Source: Pseudorhodobacter sp. (GTDB taxonomy: Bacteria > Pseudomonadota > Alphaproteobacteria > Rhodobacterales > Rhodobacteraceae). Taken from it: 13,935 nt of DNA. The notes beneath the pieces were generated by a model, which was not told the origin of the DNA, did not search any database, and saw nothing but the letters and a program-made list of their open reading frames with translations. The stretch lies in assembly GCA_014378345.1 (NCBI GenBank), contig JACMNW010000109.1, positions 1-13,935 on the forward strand, written 5' to 3'. The position numbers were made by a program, and so were the translations under genes. This document shows positions 1 to 6,326 of the stretch, in pieces. How positions within the stretch are numbered: the stretch's first letter is position 1; each line of letters opens with the position of its first letter.

Positions 1-294
1 ATCATGCGGCAGCTTGGAAACCACCGCAGGAACATCCGGCATGTCCGATCCGCCGGTGCCAGCGCGGCCAAGGTTAAAGCCTTTGCCGGAATTGCCGTTT
101 TCCACGTCGCCCGTTTGCGCCATGAAGTCGTTGATCACGCGGTGAAACACCACACCATCGTAGGCACCAGCCCGAGCCAGCGTTTTCATCCGCTCGGTGT
201 GCTTGGGGGCCACGTCGGCCAACAGTTGGATCACCACCTCGCCATCTTTCAACGCGATGATGATGGTGTTTTCCGGGTCTTTAATCTCGGCCAT
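1..294 (-). CDS. cyclophilin-type peptidyl-prolyl cis-trans isomerase, 5' part (cut by window edge)
   Basis: The minus strand reads 98 codons from an ATG at 294 to the window edge without a stop, so the C-terminal half is missing. Cyclophilins catalyse cis-trans isomerisation of X-Pro peptide bonds and assist folding. The visible part has the cyclophilin pattern: an N-terminal strand with 'DGEVVIQLLADVAPKH' (about residues 17-32), then 'YDGVVFHRVINDFMAQTGD' (about 45-63). The latter contains the conserved FHR active-site arginine and the FMxQ(T/G)GD motif. No signal peptide is seen, so it is probably a cytoplasmic PpiB-like enzyme. An AGGAG Shine-Dalgarno sequence (minus strand, 301-305) lies six bases before the ATG and supports this start. 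It is divergent from pgk, with about 130 bp between the two starts. The family call is secure. Whether it is PpiA- or PpiB-like in detail cannot be told from half a protein. Confidence 0.93.
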   Translation of the reverse strand, partial: MAEIKDPENTIIIALKDGEVVIQLLADVAPKHTERMKTLARAGAYDGVVFHRVINDFMAQTGDVENGNSGKGFNLGRAGTGGSDMPDVPAVVSKLPHD

Positions 295-426
295 TTGGCG
301 CTCCTGTTTCAATTTGGGCGGAACTTAATGCCTGAGGACCCGAAGGGAAAGGCCAAAGCGCATCATCGGTTGACCTTCGCCGATCCGTAGGCGATGCAAA
401 GCCATCACTTTTGGGGGATCACGATC

Positions 427-1605
427 ATGGCTTGGAAAACACTCGACGATATGGACGTGGCAGCCAAAACCGTACTGGTGCGCGTTGATGTCAACGTGCC
501 GATGGAAAACGGTCGTGTGACCGATGCCACGCGGATCGAGAAAATCGTGCCAACCGTGCGGGATTTAACTGCTAAGGGCGCGAAAGTGGTGCTTCTTGCC
601 CACTTCGGCCGTCCCAAAGGCAAACCGGTGCCCGAGATGAGCCTTCGGTTGATCCTGCCCACGCTGGAGGCAGCGCTTGGTCATAGCGTCACATTCATTG
701 AACGCCCAAGCCGCAGCGATATCGACGCCCTTCCCGCAAACGCCGTGATAATGCTGGAAAACACCCGCTTTACCCCGATGGAAGAAGCCAATGATCCGCA
801 AATGGCCGCCTTCTTGGCCAGTTTGGGTGATCTTTTTTGCAACGATGCTTTCTCTGCCGCCCACCGCGCCCATGCTTCGACCGAAGGCGTGGCACATCTG
901 CTGCCTTCGTTCGCGGGTCGTCTGATGGCCGAAGAACTGGCGGCACTTGAAGCCGCCCTGGGCAATCCGCTGCGCCCTGTTGTGGCGCTGGTTGGCGGCG
1001 CAAAAGTGTCCACCAAATTGGAATTGCTGGGCAATTTGGTGATGAAGGTTGATCATCTGGTCATCGGCGGCGGTATGGCCAACACCTTCCTCGTCGCGCA
1101 AGGAATTGAGGTTGGCAAATCCTTGGCCGAACGCGATATGGCCCCGATTGCCTTGGATATTTTGGCACGCGCCAAAACCGCAGGCTGCAGCATTCACCTG
1201 CCTCTGGATATCGTCGTTGCGCGTGAATTCAAAGCAGGCGCTGCGTCTGAAACCCTGCCAACCAATGCCTGCCCACCAGATGCGATGATCCTTGATGCTG
1301 GTCCTGCCACCGTAGCCGCCCTGACCGCCGTTTTCGCCACCTGCAAAACTCTGATTTGGAACGGGCCACTGGGCGCATTTGAAATACCGCCCTTCAACAT
1401 GGCCACCAATGCCGCCGCAAAAGCTGCAGCCGACCTGACCCGCGCGGGCAAACTCGTATCCGTTGCAGGTGGTGGCGATACGGTCGCAGCGTTAAACCAA
1501 GCGGGCGCTGCTGACGATTTTACTTTTATTTCAACTGCAGGCGGTGCTTTTCTGGAATGGATGGAAGGCAAAACATTACCGGGCGTGGCTATTTTAATGA
1601 GGTAA
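427..1605 (+). CDS. pgk: phosphoglycerate kinase
   Basis: This enzyme transfers phosphate between 1,3-bisphosphoglycerate and ADP in cytoplasmic glycolysis/gluconeogenesis. The product has 392 residues, normal for bacterial PGK. Substrate-side motifs are RVDVNVP (19-25), HFGRPKG (59-65), ENTRF (111-115) and NDAFSAAHRAHAST (139-152). The C-terminal nucleotide domain has VGGAKVSTKLE (189-199), GGGMANTF (214-221), WNGPLGAFE (311-319) and GGGDTVAAL (348-356). Start choice: an in-frame ATG exists at 394, but the ATG at 427 gives the usual MAWKTLDDMD N-terminus and is preceded by GGGGGA (413-418) at eight bases. Two motifs differ slightly from the textbook form: AHFGRPKG where SHLGRPKG is common, and DAFSAAHR where DAFGTAHR is common. 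No catalytic residue appears lost. A TTGACC at 370-375 could be a -35 element, but no convincing -10 follows it. The gene is followed at once by a broken SDR gene. Confidence 0.97.
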   Translation: MAWKTLDDMDVAAKTVLVRVDVNVPMENGRVTDATRIEKIVPTVRDLTAKGAKVVLLAHFGRPKGKPVPEMSLRLILPTLEAALGHSVTFIERPSRSDIDALPANAVIMLENTRFTPMEEANDPQMAAFLASLGDLFCNDAFSAAHRAHASTEGVAHLLPSFAGRLMAEELAALEAALGNPLRPVVALVGGAKVSTKLELLGNLVMKVDHLVIGGGMANTFLVAQGIEVGKSLAERDMAPIALDILARAKTAGCSIHLPLDIVVAREFKAGAASETLPTNACPPDAMILDAGPATVAALTAVFATCKTLIWNGPLGAFEIPPFNMATNAAAKAAADLTRAGKLVSVAGGGDTVAALNQAGAADDFTFISTAGGAFLEWMEGKTLPGVAILMR

Positions 1606-2394
1606 CAGACGGCAATCTGGGAATTGATCACCGGCGCGTCCAAAGGAATGGGCGCATGAAATCGCCACGCTTGCCGCCAAGGATGGCTTTGATGTGATCC
1701 TGACCGCGCGCCAAACCGACAAGCTGGAAAAACACGCCCATGTCCTGCGCCGCGCCTGTAATGTGGCGGTTGAGGTGATGTTGGCCGATCTTGACGACCC
1801 CGAAAAGGCCGAGGCGCTGTGGGCGCGCGCCAGCAAAAACCGCCAAATCGGCGTACTGTTAAACAATGCGGGGCTGGGGCGAAATGGGACCTTTGCAGAC
1901 CTTGAGGGCTGGCCACTTGAAGCCGCATCAATCTCGGTCAACATTGTGGCCGCCACAATCCTGATGGCACGCGCGGCAGAGCATATGAAGGCGCAATGTA
2001 CCGGGGCGCATCCTGAACGTGGTCTCCATCGCCGGGTTTCTGCCGGGGCCAAACATGGCTGTCTATCACGCCACCAAAGCCTATCTTTTTAGTCTGCCCG
2101 AAGCCGTATCCGAAGAATTGTCCGGGTCCGGCGTCATTGTCACCGCCCTTTTGTCCTGGTGCAACCGAAACAAATTTCTTTGCCAACGACGATGCTGTGA
2201 AGGCATCTATAATCTCGCGCTTCCCCTTGCCGACCGCCGAAACCATGGCGGCCAAAGGCTGGTCCGCAATGACAAAGGGGCGTAGAATTTACGTGCCGGG
2301 CATAATGAACAAGGTTTTTGCCTTCTTGCCCAGCATAAACCCGCGCCGCGTTAACGTCTTTGTTACAGGCCAATTTCTCAGACGCCGCCGCTAA
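1606..2394 (+). pseudogene. short-chain dehydrogenase/reductase, frameshifted
   Basis: Four adjacent reading-frame pieces join into one classical NAD(P)-dependent SDR. Piece A (about 1621-1656) encodes the nucleotide-binding glycine motif TGASKGMG. Piece B (1658-2005) encodes the rest of the Rossmann fold with DVILTAR and the LLNNAGLG motif. Piece C (2007-2150) encodes RILNVVSIAGF and the catalytic YHATK (Tyr-x-x-x-Lys). Piece D (2152-2394) encodes CPGATETNFF and the C-terminus. Each junction is explained by one extra base: T at 1657, one G in the run 2003-2006, and one T in the run 2149-2152. No start codon with a ribosome site can be placed, because the frame of piece A runs back into the pgk stop codon. 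All catalytic motifs survive, so inactivation must be recent, or these are sequencing indels and the gene is intact. The substrate is unknown. It lies between pgk and the aldolase. Confidence 0.85.
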
Positions 2395-2493
2395 TTCCAA
2401 CTATTTTTTTCCGTTAGCGCAACCAATATTGCCGGATGGATTTTGCCCGACTAAGCGCAACAAAAGACCAATCCATTTGCAAGGAACCCCCAG

Positions 2494-3423
2494 ATGCGCG
2501 CGACCAAGGCCGTTCAAAAAATCTTAAGCAATTACGAGGGCGAAACGCCCGGCGTGAAGGCAAATTTGTGCCGTATGATGATGGAAGGCAAATTGTCAGG
2601 CACGGGCAAGCTGATCATCCTGCCAGTAGATCAAGGGTTTGAACACGGGGCCGCCCGCAGTTTCGCCGCCAACCCCGCCGCTTATGACCCACATTATCAC
2701 TATCAACTTGCCATCGATGCAGGCCTGAACGCATATGCCGCCCCTCTGGGAATGCTAGAGGCCGGTGCAGACACCTTCGCAGGCCAAATCCCGACCATCT
2801 TGAAAGTAAACTCCGCCAATAGCCTGATGTCAGAAACCGCCGGAAAAAATCAAGCTATCACGGGCACTGTTGATGACGCCCTACGCCTTGGCTGTGCGGG
2901 CATCGGCTTTACCATCTATCCCGGTTCTGACGCAGCCCTCGATATGTTCGAAGAAATTTCTGCCATGCGCCAGGAAGCCGCCGCCAAAGGCATCGCGTCA
3001 GTTGTCTGGTCCTATCCCCGCGGTGAAGCCGTCACCAAAGACGGTGAAACCGCGATTGATGTTGCTGCTTACGGCGCACAAATGGCGGCACTATTGGGTG
3101 CGCATATCATCAAGATTAAACTTTCCACTGATCATTTGATGCTGGCAGAGGCAAAAAAGGTCTACCTGGCCGAGAAAATTGATGTCTCTACCCAAGCCGC
3201 CCGCGTGCGCCACTGCATGGAAGCATCGTTTGCAGGCCGCCGCATCGTGATCTTCTCGGGCGGTGCCGCAAAGGGCAGCGATTCCGTTTATGACGACGCC
3301 CGCGCCATCCGCGACGGCGGCGGCAACGGCTCCATCATTGGCCGCAACACGTTTCAGCGCCCACGTGCCGAAGCACTGGCGATGCTGGCCAAGCTGGTCG
3401 AAATCTACAAAGGCCGAGATTAA
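2494..3423 (+). CDS. fbaB: class I fructose-bisphosphate aldolase (DhnA/FbaB type)
   Basis: This Schiff-base aldolase cleaves fructose 1,6-bisphosphate to glyceraldehyde 3-phosphate and dihydroxyacetone phosphate, or condenses them in gluconeogenesis. It has 309 residues and is a DhnA-like TIM barrel. Seen are the N-terminal PVDQGFEHG (44-52), the GIGFTIYPGS strand (136-145), VVWSYPRG (170-177), and the IIKIKL strand (205-210) carrying the presumed Schiff-base lysine (K207 or K209). A phosphate-binding IFSGG (253-257) and GGNGSIIGRNTFQRP (276-290) follow. The ATG at 2494 has AAGGA (2481-2485) eight bases upstream. No zinc-binding class II motifs are present. Glycolysis neighbours (pgk upstream, pdh operon downstream) fit the role. 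The symbol fbaB is by similarity to the E. coli class I enzyme. Other DhnA-family aldolases (for example sedoheptulose or 2-amino-3,7-dideoxy types) are possible but less likely in this context. Confidence 0.9.
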   Translation: MRATKAVQKILSNYEGETPGVKANLCRMMMEGKLSGTGKLIILPVDQGFEHGAARSFAANPAAYDPHYHYQLAIDAGLNAYAAPLGMLEAGADTFAGQIPTILKVNSANSLMSETAGKNQAITGTVDDALRLGCAGIGFTIYPGSDAALDMFEEISAMRQEAAAKGIASVVWSYPRGEAVTKDGETAIDVAAYGAQMAALLGAHIIKIKLSTDHLMLAEAKKVYLAEKIDVSTQAARVRHCMEASFAGRRIVIFSGGAAKGSDSVYDDARAIRDGGGNGSIIGRNTFQRPRAEALAMLAKLVEIYKGRD

Positions 3424-3436
3424 TTTGGCCCATAAA

Positions 3437-3462
3437 GGGAATCCCGCATTTTCAGGATTCCC
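3437..3462 (+). terminator. hairpin after the aldolase gene, possible terminator
   Basis: A perfect 8-bp inverted repeat, GGGAATCC and GGATTCCC, encloses a 10-base loop and starts 13 bases after the aldolase stop. There is no clean T tract: the bases after it are AAAGCCTTCTTA. It may therefore be a weak or Rho-assisted terminator, or an mRNA-stabilising 3' hairpin. It lies 70 bases before the next start codon. Confidence 0.5.
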
Positions 3463-3533
3463 AAAGCCTTCTTACTGTGCAATATTTCCTCACCACGCTT
3501 CCAATAAAGAGAAGCGGGATTGAGGCACGACCA

Positions 3534-3836
3534 ATGAACACCTCTCCAATGCGCCCGGCGATCGGTGGTATGTTTTATTACGTACTGGCCTTTACGCTGG
3601 GCGGTTATTTCATGTTCGCCGCCGTGCAGGGTGATTACGGAATATTCCGCCGGGTCCAGATTTCCGCCGAAGCGCAGGATTTAACCACCGAGCGGGATAA
3701 GCTGACCGCCGAACTGGCGCAGATCAAAAACCTGACCCTCCGTCTGTCAGACAGCTACCTTGATATGGACTTATTGGATCAGCAGGCGCGCGACGTCCTG
3801 GGCTATGTGCGCGCCGACGAAATCGTCATTCGATAA
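3534..3836 (+). CDS. FtsB/DivIC-family septum formation initiator
   Basis: A 100-residue, single-pass membrane protein of the FtsB/DivIC family. In other bacteria these proteins bridge FtsL and FtsQ in the divisome. One transmembrane helix is visible (about residues 13-31, FYYVLAFTLGGYF and following). It is followed by a heptad-like coiled coil (about 44-72, with TTERDKLTAELAQIK). The C-terminus has the typical LDxxxLDQQARDVLGYVRADEIVI pattern of alphaproteobacterial members (about 76-99). The frame is open 19 codons further upstream, but the ATG at 3534 puts the membrane helix near the N-terminus and has GAGG (3522-3525) eight bases before it. It sits between the aldolase and pdhA, a position I recall in Rhodobacterales. 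The family is fairly certain. The symbol is left blank because bacterial FtsB and DivIC are hard to tell apart. Confidence 0.85.
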   Translation: MNTSPMRPAIGGMFYYVLAFTLGGYFMFAAVQGDYGIFRRVQISAEAQDLTTERDKLTAELAQIKNLTLRLSDSYLDMDLLDQQARDVLGYVRADEIVIR

Positions 3837-3866
3837 TCACCTGCACGGCTGGTGTAACCAAAACCT

Positions 3867-3895
3867 TTGCCACGCCCTTAAATTTCCGATATACA
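3867..3895 (+). promoter_or_regulatory. sigma70-type promoter of the pdhABC operon
   Basis: TTGCCA (3867-3872) matches the -35 consensus at five of six positions. Seventeen bases later comes TATACA (3890-3895), a good -10. Transcription would start near 3902, giving a leader of about 45 bases before pdhA. It is the strongest promoter-like pair I noticed in the window, and it lies directly upstream of a large palindrome. Prediction by eye only. Confidence 0.65.
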
Positions 3896-3896
3896 G

Positions 3897-3922
3897 AAAA
3901 TAGTTTAATATTAAACTACTTT
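3897..3922. promoter_or_regulatory. palindromic operator at the pdh transcription start
   Basis: The 18 bases at 3901-3918, TAGTTTAATATTAAACTA, form a perfect palindrome. Allowing one mismatched pair (3900/3919), the symmetry extends to 26 bases (3897-3922). It begins two bases after the -10 element, so it covers the expected transcription start. That position suits repression by a dimeric helix-turn-helix regulator. It does not resemble the E. coli PdhR site, and no regulator gene is in the window, so the protein that binds it is unknown. Confidence 0.6.
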
Positions 3923-3946
3923 AAATCTGGACCGGAGATTGCCCCG

Positions 3947-4936
3947 ATGGCCGCACCAAAAACCGCCGCTAAATCCAATAATTCAAAGGAAGAACTGCTT
4001 GGCTTCTACCGCCAGATGCTGCTGATCCGGCGATTCGAGGAAAAGGCGGGGCAGCTGTACGGCATGGGCCTGATCGGTGGATTTTGTCATCTTTATATCG
4101 GGCAGGAAGCGGTTGTTGTGGGCATCGAAGCGGCAGCAAAAGAGGGCGATAAACGCCTGACGTCGTACCGTGATCACGGCCATATGCTGGCTTGCGGCAT
4201 GGATCCCAAAGGGGTGATGGCCGAACTGACCGGGCGGTCGGGCGGCTATTCGCGCGGCAAGGGCGGCTCCATGCATATGTTTTCCAAGGAGAAACACTTC
4301 TACGGCGGCCACGGTATTGTGGGCGCGCAGGTGCCGCTGGGGGCTGGTTTGGCCTTTGCCGACAAATACCTTGGCAATGACAATGTGACCTTCACATACT
4401 TCGGCGATGGTGCCGCCAACCAAGGCCAAGTGTATGAGACCTATAACATGGCCGAGTTGTGGAACCTGCCGGTGGTTTTTGTGATTGAAAACAACCACTA
4501 CGCCATGGGCACATCCGTCAAACGCTCGACCCATTCCAAAACCCTGTGGGAACGTGGTGCCGCTTACGGTATCAAGGGCGAAGCGGTAGATGGCATGGAT
4601 GTGCTGGCCGTCAAAGCTGCCGCCGAAAAAGCTGTTGCCGCCTGCCGTGCGGGCCAAGGCCCCTATATTCTGGAAATGATGACCTACCGCTACCGCGGCC
4701 ATTCGATGTCTGACCCGGCGAAGTATCGCACGCGGGAAGAAGTGGAAAAGATCAAATCCGAAAAAGACGCCATCGAACATGTCCGCGATCTGCTTTTGCA
4801 AGGCGGCCATGCCAACGACGATGACCTTAAGGCCATCGACAAAGACATTAAGGCCATCGTAAACGACGCCGCCGAATTTGCCAAAGATAGCCCAGAGCCG
4901 GACCTAGCCGAGCTTTGGACTGATATCTACGCATAA
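3947..4936 (+). CDS. pdhA: pyruvate dehydrogenase E1 component, alpha subunit
   Basis: The alpha chain of the thiamine-diphosphate-dependent E1 component decarboxylates pyruvate and passes the acetyl group to lipoyl-lysine. The product has 329 residues, normal for the alpha2beta2 type. Visible motifs are the conserved FCHLYIGQEA (46-55), SYRDHGH (73-79), and GKGGSMHMF (104-112). The thiamine-diphosphate/Mg motif starts at GDGAANQG (153-160) and ends at ENN (181-183). The phosphorylation-loop-like YRYRGHSMSDPAKYR (247-261) is also present. There is no mitochondrial-type leader. GGAG (3934-3937) lies nine bases before the ATG. It is the first gene of the pdhABC operon, downstream of the promoter and palindrome at 3867-3922. 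It needs the beta chain encoded next. Confidence 0.97.
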   Translation: MAAPKTAAKSNNSKEELLGFYRQMLLIRRFEEKAGQLYGMGLIGGFCHLYIGQEAVVVGIEAAAKEGDKRLTSYRDHGHMLACGMDPKGVMAELTGRSGGYSRGKGGSMHMFSKEKHFYGGHGIVGAQVPLGAGLAFADKYLGNDNVTFTYFGDGAANQGQVYETYNMAELWNLPVVFVIENNHYAMGTSVKRSTHSKTLWERGAAYGIKGEAVDGMDVLAVKAAAEKAVAACRAGQGPYILEMMTYRYRGHSMSDPAKYRTREEVEKIKSEKDAIEHVRDLLLQGGHANDDDLKAIDKDIKAIVNDAAEFAKDSPEPDLAELWTDIYA

Positions 4937-4948
4937 GGGAAATATATT

Positions 4949-6313
4949 ATGGCAATTCAAATCCTTATGCCTGCGCTGTCTCCGACCATGGAAGAAGGCA
5001 CGCTTGCCAAATGGCTGGTGAAAGAAGGCGACACGGTCAAATCCGGCCAGATTTTGGCAGAAATTGAAACCGACAAGGCGACGATGGAATTCGAGGCCGT
5101 CGATGAAGGGATCATCGGCAAGCTGCTGGTCGCGGAAGGCACGGCGGGGGTGAAAGTCAACGCCCCTATCGCCACGCTGGTGGAAGCCAACGAAAGCGCT
5201 GATGCCACTCCTGTTCCGGTGGCTGCCGCCGCCCCCGCGCCCGTGGCAGCGCCTGCCGCAGCAACCGCCGCCGCTAAAGCTCCGGTGGAAATCAAATCCG
5301 CAGCCTCCCCCGACTGGCCCGCAGGCACCGCGATGAAAACCATGACGGTGCGCGAGGCGTTGCGTGAAGCCATGGCCGAAGAAATGCGCGCCAACCCGAA
5401 TGTCTTTCTGATGGGCGAAGAGGTTGGCGAATACCAAGGCGCTTACAAAATAAGCCAAGGCCTGCTGGATGAATTCGGCCCCAAGCGTGTGGTCGATACC
5501 CCGATCACCGAACACGGTTTTGCGGGTATCGCTGTGGGTGCCTCTTTTGGCGGGCTGAACCCCATCGTCGAATTCATGACCTTCAACTTCGCTATGCAGG
5601 CGATTGATCATATTATCAACTCCGCCGCGAAGACCCTTTACATGTCCGGCGGCCAGATGGGCAGCCCGATTGTGTTCCGTGGCCCGAACGGTGCCGCCGC
5701 CCGCGTCGGCGCACAGCATAGCCAAGACTATTCCGCTTGGTACGCGCAAATTCCCGGCCTGAAAGTCGTCGTGCCATACTCCGCATCCGACGCAAAAGGT
5801 CTGCTGAAACAAGCCATCCGCGATCCAAATCCGGTGATTTTCCTTGAAAACGAAATTCTCTACGGCAAGTCGTTCGATGTGCCTGTGCTGGACGATTTCA
5901 CCATCCCCTTCGGCAAAGCCCGCATTTGGCGGGAAGGGACGGACGTTACGATCGTGTCGTTCGGCATCGGCATGACCTATGCGCTGGAGGCCGCTGAAAA
6001 GCTGGCGGCAGATGGCATCAGCGCCGAAGTGATTGACCTGCGCACCCTGCGCCCGATTGATTACGACACTGTATTGGCATCAGTAATGAAAACCAACCGC
6101 TGCGTGACGGTCGAGGAAGGCTGGCCCGTTGGCGCCATCGGCAACCATATCGGGGCCACCATCATGATGCGCGCCTTCGATTACCTTGATGCGCCGGTGA
6201 TCAACTGCACCGGCAAAGACGTGCCGATGCCCTATGCGGCGAACCTCGAAAAACACGCCCTGCTGACCACCGCCGAGGTGATCGAAGCCGTAAAATCCGT
6301 TTGCTATCGTTAA
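4949..6313 (+). CDS. pdhB: pyruvate dehydrogenase E1 component, beta subunit with N-terminal lipoyl domain
   Basis: The 454-residue product is longer than a plain E1 beta (about 330) because it carries a biotinyl/lipoyl domain (about 1-80). The lipoylation site is ETDKATME, with K43. An Ala/Pro-rich linker follows (about 84-125). The transketolase-like E1 beta domain starts near residue 129, with MTVREALREAM (132-142), MGEEVGEYQGAYK (155-167), DTPITEHGFAGIAVG and VEEGWPVGAIG. The beta chain forms the E1 heterotetramer with PdhA. Lipoylated E1 beta is known in alphaproteobacteria such as Zymomonas and rhizobia. The start has AAGGGA (4935-4940), which overlaps the end of pdhA; the two genes are 12 bases apart. 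The lipoyl domain is almost identical to that of the next gene. Confidence 0.96.
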   Translation: MAIQILMPALSPTMEEGTLAKWLVKEGDTVKSGQILAEIETDKATMEFEAVDEGIIGKLLVAEGTAGVKVNAPIATLVEANESADATPVPVAAAAPAPVAAPAAATAAAKAPVEIKSAASPDWPAGTAMKTMTVREALREAMAEEMRANPNVFLMGEEVGEYQGAYKISQGLLDEFGPKRVVDTPITEHGFAGIAVGASFGGLNPIVEFMTFNFAMQAIDHIINSAAKTLYMSGGQMGSPIVFRGPNGAAARVGAQHSQDYSAWYAQIPGLKVVVPYSASDAKGLLKQAIRDPNPVIFLENEILYGKSFDVPVLDDFTIPFGKARIWREGTDVTIVSFGIGMTYALEAAEKLAADGISAEVIDLRTLRPIDYDTVLASVMKTNRCVTVEEGWPVGAIGNHIGATIMMRAFDYLDAPVINCTGKDVPMPYAANLEKHALLTTAEVIEAVKSVCYR

Positions 6314-6326
6314 GGGGGGGCACAAA

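Noticed and set aside
4..390. Plus-strand open frame opposite the peptidyl-prolyl isomerase
   Set aside because: It is antisense to a clear cyclophilin coding sequence and has no family-like motif.
370..398. TTGACC as the -35 of a pgk promoter
   Set aside because: At 17-18 bp spacing the -10 position reads GATGCA/ATGCAA, too poor a match to call a promoter.
565..1197. 210-codon minus-strand open frame inside pgk
   Set aside because: It is antisense to pgk, whose motifs are unmistakable; the His/Gln-rich product is typical of a shadow frame.
3983..5812. Two long minus-strand open frames opposite pdhA and pdhB (275 and 302 codons)
   Set aside because: They are shadows of highly conserved E1 genes, with skewed His/Gly-rich composition and no ribosome site.
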